Under the pieces are notes generated by a model. It was not told where the DNA came from, made no database searches, and was given only the letters and a program-made list of their open reading frames with translations. 5,586 bases of DNA from Dehalococcoidia bacterium (GTDB taxonomy: Bacteria; Chloroflexota; Dehalococcoidia; Lucifugimonadales; SHYF01): positions 1 through 5,586 of the forward strand of contig SHYF01000116.1 in assembly GCA_009692985.1 (NCBI GenBank). Direction: 5' to 3'. This document shows, piece by piece, positions 1-4,735 of the stretch (positions are counted from its first letter, which is position 1; every line of letters begins with the position of its first letter). Position numbers and translations under genes: made by a program.

Positions 1-202
1 GTCGTCAAGACGTATAATAATAAGCGTGGTTGTCGAACCATATGGGCGGGGAAGAGACATCAGGCTTCCATGAGATGTCACTTTGGTTAGTTGATGACCA
101 TGAGTGCCAGGGTTAGGGGTGGTTATCATCCGACCATTAGTCTTGGAACTGGACACCACTCAGAAGCAAACAGAACAGGCGTACCGCCATGTGGCGAGCA
201 TC

Positions 203-240
203 AAAAAGGGGTTCTTGGCTAAGATAGCCAAGAACCCCTT
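203..240 (-). terminator. Intrinsic terminator of the 5S rRNA gene
   Basis: The arms 206-221 and 225-240 are perfectly complementary, giving a 16-bp stem with a 3-base loop (222-224). Read on the minus strand, the stem is followed at once by five T (complement of 203-207). It starts 3 bases after the predicted mature end of the 5S gene. Stem, small loop and U-tract together are the standard Rho-independent layout, and the strand matches the 5S gene. Confidence 0.9.
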
Positions 241-243
241 GCC

Positions 244-361
244 TCCTGGCAGTGACCTATTTTCCCATACCCTCTCGAGCAAAGTATCGTCGGTGCTGGG
301 GCGTTTCACGGCCGTGTTCGGAATGGGAACGGGTGGTTCCACCCCGCTCTAACCACCAGAA
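244..361 (-). rRNA. rrf: 5S ribosomal RNA
   Basis: Read on the minus strand this 118-base segment matches the 5S rRNA plan. It has the 5' segment CTGGTGGTTAGAGCGGGG, the strongly conserved loop CCCATTCCGAACACGGCCGT, and the 3' part GGTATGGGAAAATAGGTCACTGCCAG. Helix I closes: bases 352-361 pair with 244-253 without a mismatch if G-U pairs are allowed. The ends were set from this helix and may be off by one or two bases. The gene has its own promoter just upstream and an intrinsic terminator 3 bases downstream. No 23S 3' end lies within the 300 bases upstream, so it is a stand-alone transcription unit rather than the tail of a 16S-23S-5S operon. Confidence 0.95.
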
Positions 362-370
362 AGCAGGTAC

Positions 371-399
371 AGTATACCAGGGTTGTGGTTGCCCGGCAA
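371..399 (-). promoter_or_regulatory. Sigma-70-type promoter of the 5S rRNA gene
   Basis: On the minus strand a -35 box TTGCCG (394-399) and a -10 box TATACT (371-376) are separated by exactly 17 bases. They match 4 of 6 and 5 of 6 consensus positions. Transcription would begin near 364, only about three bases before the mature 5S 5' end, so almost no leader needs processing. An imperfect dyad at about 386-405 (gtggttgc against gcaacaccac) overlaps the -35 box and could be an operator, but that is speculative. Confidence 0.75.
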
Positions 400-474
400 C
401 ACCACCGTTGCATTATCGTAAAGGTAGGCACAAAATGGCCGAAAAGGGGAATCTGTCCCCTGCAACAACTTCCA

Positions 475-682
475 GCAAGCCGTCGAAAAAGGAGAGTCCA
501 GAGTCCCGACACGTCGGGACTCTGGAGGGGGTCTGGGGGTATCCCCAAGATTCAATACTCCACATTCCCTAAGAGGGAAGGGGGACCAAGGGGGTTAGGT
601 AAAGGACTTTTGAGACAGGGCTAGGGACAGGGCTAAGGAAGGAGGACAGAGGGATGGTCGAAAGAGTTTCTTGGCAGCCTGC
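475..682. repeat. MITE-like hairpin repeat, degenerate copy E1
   Basis: This non-coding segment is homologous, in inverted orientation, to the copy at 4581-4721 (E2). Shared blocks in the same order include GAGTCCAGAG (494-503), CTCTGGAGGGGG (520-531) and a following CTGGGGGTA segment. Near the right end, GTCGAAAGAG (657-666) matches GTCGAGAGGG of reversed E2. The ends are imperfect inverted repeats: 475-490 against the complement of 667-682, 11 of 16 matching. The core is a near-perfect hairpin, 497-510 with 513-526 (14 bp, 2-base loop). A second hairpin is 565-570 with 574-579. The copy is about 65 bases longer than E2, mostly from extra sequence at about 601-650. It contains no ORF with coding character, so it fits a non-autonomous mobile element. 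The boundaries are inferred from the alignment with E2. Confidence 0.75.
614..637. repeat. 12-base tandem duplication inside repeat E1
   Basis: GACAGGGCTAGG (614-625) is followed directly by GACAGGGCTAAG (626-637), 11 of 12 identical. It lies in the part of E1 that has no counterpart in E2, so it marks local sequence gain in this copy. Confidence 0.75.
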
Positions 683-696
683 TTAGCATCATCAGT

Positions 697-703
697 AGAG
701 GAG
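697..703 (+). promoter_or_regulatory. Ribosome binding site choosing the M28 peptidase start
   Basis: AGAGGAG lies 9 bases before the ATG at 713. The earlier in-frame TTG at 671 has no such site and lies inside the right terminal repeat of E1, so the ATG is the better start. Confidence 0.7.
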
Positions 704-712
704 ACTAGAGAT

Positions 713-1636
713 ATGCTCGTGGATATCCCCTATCTGGTACAGCATGTGGACGTTCAGCGGTTGCGGTGGGACATCGCCGCGCTGGCCGCGGGAGAACGCA
801 ATGCCTTGCAACGTACTGGTGGCTATGCCGCCGCTCAAAGGTACATCCAGAACGCTTTCCTTGTTGCTGGCCTGGAGGGCCGACAACATACATTTACCTA
901 CGCGGGCCGCCCAGGAACCAACTTGCTGGGATGGAAGTTGGGCAGAAATCCGGCGCTCCATCCCATACTGGTCTCCGCCCACTATGACACCGTCCCTGGT
1001 TCCCCTGGCGCTGACGACAACGCAAGCGGCGTGGCAGCCATGCTGGAATGCGCCCGCGTGCTGGCCTCGGCCCCCATCCAGTGTACCGTGGAGTTTGTGG
1101 CCTTTGATATGGAGGAGAGGCAACCTGAAGAGAATGAAGGGCTGATTGGCAGCGGCGCCTTTGTCCGCGACCATGCCTCCTCCAGGGAATACGTGGGCGT
1201 TTATAACCTGGAAACAGTGGGATATACATCAGGGCCAGGTACCCAGAGCTTTCCGCCGGGCTTCCAGTACCTCTTCCCTGGGGTGTATAGGCATGTGGAG
1301 GAGCGGCGCTTCAGCGGCGACTCCGTGGCTGTGGTAGCCCAGAGCAAGAGCACTTCCTTGAGCCAGCGCCTGGTGATGGCAGCCCGCTACGCGCCAGGGC
1401 TGGATGTGATACCTGTGGAAATCCCAGCTGGCATGCCCATTCCTTCGGACGTCTTCCGCAGCGACCACGCCTCGTTCTGGGCCGCAGGGATCCCATCTGT
1501 CATGATCACCGATACGGCCAACTTCCGCAATCCGAACTACCACACAGCGCGAGACACCGCCGACACGCTGGACTATGCTTTTCTGTCCAGTGTAACGTGC
1601 GCCCTGCTAGCTGCCGTGGCGGAGCAGGCTGCCTAG
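713..1636 (+). CDS. M28-family zinc aminopeptidase
   Basis: Predicted metallopeptidase of 307 aa that removes N-terminal residues from peptides using two zinc ions, as in the M28 (aminopeptidase S/Y) family. The metal-site motifs appear in family order: His90 in SAHYDTVPG, bridging Asp102 in GADDNASG, Glu134 (general base) and Glu135 (ligand) in FDMEE, Glu167 in NLETVGY, and His277 in NYHTARDT. The SDHASFW segment near residue 250 fits the substrate pocket. Position 167 is Glu where the Aeromonas-type enzyme has Asp; NLE/SLE-type motifs are known in the family. No signal peptide or membrane segment is visible, so a cytoplasmic peptide-recycling role is likelier than secretion. The ATG at 713 is chosen over a TTG at 671 because of its ribosome binding site. 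The gene appears monocistronic, with repeat-filled spacers on both sides. The exact substrate cannot be read from the sequence. Confidence 0.92.
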   Translation: MLVDIPYLVQHVDVQRLRWDIAALAAGERNALQRTGGYAAAQRYIQNAFLVAGLEGRQHTFTYAGRPGTNLLGWKLGRNPALHPILVSAHYDTVPGSPGADDNASGVAAMLECARVLASAPIQCTVEFVAFDMEERQPEENEGLIGSGAFVRDHASSREYVGVYNLETVGYTSGPGTQSFPPGFQYLFPGVYRHVEERRFSGDSVAVVAQSKSTSLSQRLVMAARYAPGLDVIPVEIPAGMPIPSDVFRSDHASFWAAGIPSVMITDTANFRNPNYHTARDTADTLDYAFLSSVTCALLAAVAEQAA

Positions 1637-1721
1637 CGCCTCGTCAAGAGCTGCCCACAGCTAGGCCCTAGCAGGGTGCACTTTTGGCATATACTCCACT
1701 GGAGCCTTGGCCCTGTACATA

Positions 1722-1846
1722 AGTCATTCTGCGAGCTTGTGAGGCAATTGTCATTGCGAATGCGTCCTCGCCCGTGGCAATCTGGGGCAGGGTTTCCCAT
1801 CCACCCCAGACCCTTCGTCCCGATTCATCGGGACTCAGGGTGACAG
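1722..1846. repeat. Degraded interspersed intergenic repeat
   Basis: The gap 1637-1976 has no credible gene. Its middle has the look of the common bacterial interspersed repeats that begin TGTCATTCTGCGAG or TCATTGCGA and end CAGGGTGACA. Here they appear as TCATTCTGCGAGC (from about 1723), TCATTGCGAATG (from about 1751), GTGGCAATCTGGGG and, at the right, CTCAGGGTGACA (1835-1846). A perfect 8-bp hairpin with 2-base loop (1817-1824 with 1827-1834, GTCCCGAT/ATCGGGAC) lies near the right end. The assignment rests on pattern memory rather than on a second copy in this window, and the boundaries are approximate. Confidence 0.45.
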
Positions 1847-1913
1847 TGGGCGAAGGAGCGTTTCTTGCGCTTCGCGGAAGTCCTGACGAATCCGCCCAGC
1901 CGCTGCGGGCGTA

Positions 1914-1919
1914 TATGAT
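1914..1919 (+). promoter_or_regulatory. Possible -10 box for the lipoprotein gene
   Basis: TATGAT (5 of 6 to consensus) would start transcription near 1926, about 50 bases before the ATG at 1977. No convincing -35 box is found at 16-18 bases upstream, so this is a weak call. Confidence 0.3.
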
Positions 1920-1931
1920 TTGTAAGACCAA

Positions 1932-1949
1932 GGCCCCCATTGTGGGGCC
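1932..1949 (+). other. Small GC hairpin in the leader of the lipoprotein gene
   Basis: GGCCCC (1932-1937) pairs with GGGGCC (1944-1949) around a 6-base loop. It ends 17 bases before the Shine-Dalgarno sequence. There is no T-tract, so it is not an intrinsic terminator. It might stabilise the mRNA 5' end, or it might be a repeat remnant. Confidence 0.4.
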
Positions 1950-1966
1950 GCGCTTCTATTTGGATC

Positions 1967-1972
1967 AGGAGG
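1967..1972 (+). promoter_or_regulatory. Strong ribosome binding site of the lipoprotein gene
   Basis: AGGAGG, a full match to the anti-Shine-Dalgarno core, lies only 4 bases before the ATG at 1977. It fixes the start of the lipoprotein frame. Confidence 0.8.
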
Positions 1973-1976
1973 TTTC

Positions 1977-2864
1977 ATGAGAGTACACATCTTGATTCTA
2001 GGATTAGCACTGATGCTGGGACTGGGGCTCACAGCATGTGGGCAGGATGCACCTACTCCCGCACCTGCTCCTATCGCCACGGCTACTGCGCGACCTGCTA
2101 TCCCCACGCCCGCTCCTACCGCCACGCCTACTAGCGTGCCCGCCACTCCCACGGCCACGCCTGTGCCACCGACGCCCACGGCTGCCGCGGCGCCGACGGC
2201 CACTGCTCGGGCGGTAACGAAGGCGACCGTGAAGGTCACGGCGCACGCCAAACTCGGGAACATCCTCACGGACCTGAGTGGTCGTACCCTCTACACGTTT
2301 AGCCGTGACGAGCGGAACAAGTCCACCTGCTCTGGAACGTGCGTCGAGACATGGCTGCCTCTATTGACGGCCGGAGACCCAACGGCCGGGGATGGTGTTA
2401 CCCAGGCAACCCTGGGGGTGATTCAACGAACGGAGGGAGGCATCCAGGTTGTCTACAACGGCAGGCCTCTCTACCACAACGTGCAAGACACGGCCGCGGG
2501 GGATGCCAAGGGGCAAAACGTGGGCACCCTCTGGTTTGTGCTGTCCGGGGACGGATCCCCCATTCAGGACGCCGCTCAGATCAAGACTGTGTCCAGCCCG
2601 GCGCTTGGGACGATCATCACAGACCGCAGTGGGCGCACGTTGTACCTCGCGAGCCGAGACGAGGCTAACAAGTCTAACGTTACGGGGAACACTACCCGGT
2701 CACGGCCGCCCGTGCTGACTATCGGCGACCCAACAGCAGGGGAGGGCGCGGCCGCGAACCTCCTGGGCACGCTCAAAAGGGCTGAAGGCTCGACACAGGT
2801 GACGTACAAGGGGCGCCCGCTTTACTATTACGCCCGGGACGACAAGCCAGGTGATACCAACTGA
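1977..2864 (+). CDS. Exported lipoprotein, two COG4315 repeats (N-terminal part of broken gene)
   Basis: The frame encodes 295 aa up to an in-frame TGA. Residues 1-21 are a lipoprotein signal peptide with lipobox LTAC, Cys21 being the lipid anchor, so the protein is exported and membrane-tethered. Residues 25-80 form a Pro/Thr/Ala-rich linker. Two copies of the secreted repeat of unknown function (COG4315, PF03640) follow. Repeat 1 (about 91-197) has the ILTDLSGRTLYTF start, the Cys118/Cys122 pair and Trp126. Repeat 2 (about 209-295) has TIITDRSGRTLYL but carries Val235, Thr239 and Arg243 at those three positions, and it is cut before its last strand. Translation of the bases after the stop completes repeat 2 in the same frame, so this is the front part of a longer protein. 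The family's function is not established; an extracytoplasmic role, possibly in redox or metal handling, is inferred from the attached cupredoxin. Confidence 0.85.
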   Translation: MRVHILILGLALMLGLGLTACGQDAPTPAPAPIATATARPAIPTPAPTATPTSVPATPTATPVPPTPTAAAAPTATARAVTKATVKVTAHAKLGNILTDLSGRTLYTFSRDERNKSTCSGTCVETWLPLLTAGDPTAGDGVTQATLGVIQRTEGGIQVVYNGRPLYHNVQDTAAGDAKGQNVGTLWFVLSGDGSPIQDAAQIKTVSSPALGTIITDRSGRTLYLASRDEANKSNVTGNTTRSRPPVLTIGDPTAGEGAAANLLGTLKRAEGSTQVTYKGRPLYYYARDDKPGDTN

Positions 2865-2912
2865 CAGACCGTTGGTTCCTTTTACGTTATCTCTGCATCT
2901 GGTGAGGCGATT

Positions 2913-3626
2913 TTGACGGTACTTCATCTCACCGTACCTCTGACTGGAATAGGTGAGGCGACACAAAGCGGCCAAGTAGTGCTCACGGCTACGGCTGACA
3001 AGACAGAAGTGGTCATCAACGTCAAGCCAGGACCCGCTGGCGTTGCTCAACCGGCACACATCCACGATACGGAGTGCCAGCTACCGCCAAAGGTGACGTA
3101 CCCCTTGAGCAACGTGGTGGACGGCAAGTCTACGACCGTGGTGAACGCTACCTCGGCAAGCCTCCAGGATGAGATGCACCCCTTCGCTGTCTGCATCCAC
3201 AAGTCGGTGGCGGAAATCACCACTTACGTGGCTGTTGGCGCAATACCCTTCACTGTTCCAGCAGCGCCTACTCCCACGCCTACCAGGGCACCAGCGGCGG
3301 TAACGCCCACCACATTCCAGGTCAAGATCGAGAACCTCGCGTTGCTGAACATCACAGTACCTGCCGGCACCGCACTGACATGGGTCAACGGGGACACGGT
3401 CGCCCACGTAGTTGGCTCAGGGAAAGACGGGAAATTTGACAGCGGTGGCTGGAAGAGTCCTACTCTTAACGCCGGGCAGTCTTACAGCCAAACCTTCAGC
3501 GCCACGGGAGCCTTCTCTTATACTTGTCAGGTTCACCCCACCCTGAACGCCACGGTGACTGTGGCAGCGCCTGGTACACCGCCAAGCAGCACGCCAGCCA
3601 GTAGCGGCGGGAGCGATTACTATTAG
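2913..3626 (+). CDS. CHRD-like plus cupredoxin domains (C-terminal part of broken gene)
   Basis: A TTG at 2913, with GGTGAGG 5 bases before it, could start a 237-aa product, but the frame is open back to the TGA at 2862, so this is best read as the rear of the lipoprotein gene. Residues 5-115 resemble CHRD-type extracellular domains: AHIHDTEC (His49, His51, Cys55), YPLSNVVDGKS and AVCIHKS (Cys94, His96); Cys55 and Cys94 could form a disulfide. Residues 117-134 are a P/T/A linker. Residues 135-217 are a cupredoxin fold with type 1 copper ligands His165 (VAHVV), Cys205 and His208 (YTCQVHP). The axial position, usually Met in CxxHxxM, is Leu211. The tail is Ser/Gly-rich and ends DYY. On its own it has no signal peptide, so an independently made protein would stay in the cytoplasm, out of place for a cupredoxin. 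Confidence 0.75.
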   Translation: MTVLHLTVPLTGIGEATQSGQVVLTATADKTEVVINVKPGPAGVAQPAHIHDTECQLPPKVTYPLSNVVDGKSTTVVNATSASLQDEMHPFAVCIHKSVAEITTYVAVGAIPFTVPAAPTPTPTRAPAAVTPTTFQVKIENLALLNITVPAGTALTWVNGDTVAHVVGSGKDGKFDSGGWKSPTLNAGQSYSQTFSATGAFSYTCQVHPTLNATVTVAAPGTPPSSTPASSGGSDYY

Positions 3627-3667
3627 CCGTGCGATAACACTGGCACACGCTCTCGGGCGCGCTTTGT

Positions 3668-3679
3668 CAGGTTGCTGAA
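3668..3679. repeat. Solitary end of the E1/E2 repeat family
   Basis: CAGGTTGCTGAA is identical to 12 bases of the left terminal repeat of E2 (4582-4593). No convincing partner end is visible downstream, so it is probably a relic. A TTG start for an extended downstream ORF (3672) lies inside it, which argues against that start. Confidence 0.5.
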
Positions 3680-3730
3680 CCCCAACGTGGCGGGGGGATC
3701 ATCCGATTACTGGCCAGGAATGGGATGGAA

Positions 3731-3760
3731 AGTAGGGGCGCAAGGAGTTGCGCCCCTACT
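3731..3760. repeat. Perfect 13-bp hairpin repeat
   Basis: AGTAGGGGCGCAA (3731-3743) pairs perfectly with TTGCGCCCCTACT (3748-3760) around a GGAG loop. This resembles the GTAGGGGCG-type palindromic intergenic repeats found in many bacteria. It lies in the 213-base spacer between the lipoprotein frame and the next gene. There is no T-tract, so it would be a weak terminator at best, though it could shield mRNA ends. Confidence 0.75.
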
Positions 3761-3822
3761 CTGTTCATGGCAGGCTCCTTGCCAAGGCTCCACCAAGGGA
3801 CTAGCATGGAAGGTACCGACGT

Positions 3823-3832
3823 GGAGAGGGAG
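3823..3832 (+). promoter_or_regulatory. Ribosome binding site choosing the GTG start at 3840
   Basis: GGAGAGGGAG ends 7 bases before GTG 3840. No comparable site precedes the upstream in-frame TTG at 3672, and the extra 56 codons from there would translate repeat DNA, including the 3731-3760 hairpin. Confidence 0.65.
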
Positions 3833-3839
3833 CGTTGCA

Positions 3840-4574
3840 GTGGATCTTATCTTCGACCAGGGCAGCCAGGCTCAACCCCGGGGCCACGCCATCCTGTACT
3901 ACCGGTCTGGCAATGAAATCCTGGCCACGTACATGGTGATACTGCCCCTTAAGGTGGATTTTGCCAAGTACATACCCCCTGTGCTGGCCTCCCAGGTCAA
4001 GGCCCAGGGACTAGAGGACTTCTCGGCTTTCGCCATCCCGCCGGTGCCCGAAGCGACGGATGGCAGCCAGTTCCTGGAGGAACTGGCCCGGCTCCGCGGG
4101 GACGACCTTGTTTTTGGAGGAGATCTGCCATCCAACGACTTCCTGGAAGCGGCGCAAAGGGTCAACGACGCCGTCCAGAGCTACACCAAACTGTGCCAAC
4201 AGTGGGCCGAATCGCAACATGCCCCAGGCGCGCCGGCGCCGGAACAGTCCGGCTTCAGCGTGGACGAGGTGCTCTTTTCGTTGATGGGCGAGAAGGACAA
4301 GCTAGGGGATCTGACTAAGCTGGTTGGGAAGCTCCAGTTCGCCGTGGATGTGAAGGACGCTCGCCTCCTGGAGGAGGCGGAGAAAGAGATACGCATCCTG
4401 GCGGGTTATCTTCCGGAAGAGTATCACGTTCACCGCATCATTGAGTCAGCCGAGAAGTCCACGGGAAATGGGCCACGTCTGGCCCAGTTGTACCTGGAAC
4501 GATGCTACAAGCTGGCCGACCAGGACTCCAACGGGCTTCAAGCTGTTGACCAGGCCATTCGGGATCTGGAGTAA
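3840..4574 (+). CDS. Uncharacterised soluble protein
   Basis: With a GTG start the product is 244 aa; I do not recognise a named family. Residues 1-45 look like a small beta-rich unit (GHAILYYR, then EILATYMVILPLKVDFAKYIPP). Residues 75-125 are helical with acidic and Leu-rich runs (FLEELARLRGDDL, FLEAAQRVNDAVQ). A short Pro/Ala linker covers 127-138. Residues 140-244 are helical, highly charged and possibly coiled-coil or helical-repeat (EKDKLGDLTKLVGKLQFAVD, ARLLEEAEKEIRILAGYLPE, LAQLYLERCYKLADQ). There is no signal peptide, membrane segment or obvious catalytic motif. The smooth codon use and strong ribosome binding site support a real gene. It stands alone on the plus strand between repeat-bearing spacers, so neighbours say little. 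A scaffold or partner-binding role is only a guess. Confidence 0.75.
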   Translation: MDLIFDQGSQAQPRGHAILYYRSGNEILATYMVILPLKVDFAKYIPPVLASQVKAQGLEDFSAFAIPPVPEATDGSQFLEELARLRGDDLVFGGDLPSNDFLEAAQRVNDAVQSYTKLCQQWAESQHAPGAPAPEQSGFSVDEVLFSLMGEKDKLGDLTKLVGKLQFAVDVKDARLLEEAEKEIRILAGYLPEEYHVHRIIESAEKSTGNGPRLAQLYLERCYKLADQDSNGLQAVDQAIRDLE

Positions 4575-4580
4575 GGCTTA

Positions 4581-4721
4581 GCAGGTTGCTGAAAAACCCT
4601 CTCGACTATCCCCCTGACCCCCTTCCTGCCAGGAAGGGGGTAGAAAATAAATCTGGGGGGTACCCCCAGTCCCCCTCCAGAGGGGCAACGCCCCTCTGGA
4701 CTCCCCTTTTCAGCAGCCTGT
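4581..4721. mobile_element. MITE-like element E2 with terminal inverted repeats and TA flanks
   Basis: This 141-base non-coding segment is bounded by inverted repeats, 4581-4596 (GCAGGTTGCTGAAAAA) against the complement of 4706-4721, 13 of 16 matching. A TA dinucleotide flanks both ends (4579-4580, 4722-4723), as expected for the TA target duplication of IS630/Tc1-mariner-type transposition. Inside are three hairpins: 4618-4627 with 4631-4640 (10 bp), 4653-4659 with 4663-4669 (7 bp), and 4676-4686 with 4690-4700 (11 bp). It is homologous to E1 at 475-682 in reverse orientation. It fills the space between two convergent genes, starting 6 bases after the first stop codon and ending 14 bases before the second. 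The last hairpin, followed by CCCCTTTT on the plus strand, could end transcription of the upstream gene. The TA duplication is suggestive only, since TA is common. Confidence 0.7.
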
Positions 4722-4735
4722 TAGTTCGATTGCCC

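Larger units (their letters stand above)
1977..3626 (+). pseudogene. Composite lipoprotein-cupredoxin gene interrupted by one TGA
   Basis: Positions 1977-3626 are a single reading frame of 549 sense and stop positions broken only by TGA at 2862-2864 (codon 296). The bases after it encode QTVGSFYVISASGEA, which is the missing end of COG4315 repeat 2. Aligned to repeat 1 (GDAKGQNVGTLWFVLS), the TGA sits on Gly179, so GGA to TGA, one base, explains it. The intact order would be signal peptide, linker, two COG4315 repeats, CHRD-like domain, second P/T/A linker and cupredoxin. Explanations are a recent nonsense mutation, a sequencing or assembly error, or programmed readthrough. I prefer the first two because no readthrough signal is evident. 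The frame has no other lesion. Confidence 0.8.

Noticed and set aside
13..18. TATAAT at the left edge, as a promoter
   Set aside because: The -35 region lies outside the window and no gene follows, so it cannot be supported. Nothing else in 1-200 could be named; a 6-bp inverted repeat at 56-61/74-79 is too weak to call, and no tRNA is visible.
104..352. Open frames on both strands between 104 and 352
   Set aside because: They run through the 5S rRNA gene and its terminator and show no protein-family character.
671..712. TTG start at 671 extending the M28 peptidase by 14 residues
   Set aside because: It begins inside the right terminal repeat of E1 and has no ribosome binding site; ATG 713 does.
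1656..1680. GCTAGG/CCTAGC palindrome after the M28 stop as a terminator
   Set aside because: The stem is short, has a one-base loop and no T-tract follows.
2050..2215. Short repeated motifs that might be a CRISPR or tandem array
   Set aside because: The repetition comes from Pro, Thr and Ala codons in the lipoprotein linker; there are no regular spacers or uniform repeats.
1835..2269. Minus-strand ORF rich in Val, Ala and Gly
   Set aside because: It is the antisense shadow of the Pro/Thr/Ala-rich linker of the lipoprotein, a typical artefact of low-complexity coding DNA.
2862..2864. UGA read as glycine (genetic code 25) or selenocysteine
   Set aside because: TGA replacing a Gly codon fits code 25, but the M28 gene, the uncharacterised gene and the MFS frame have many Gly codons and no internal TGA, and the MFS gene ends in TGA. 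The position is a Gly, not a Cys or Ser, and I see no obvious hairpin directly after it, so selenocysteine is unsupported.
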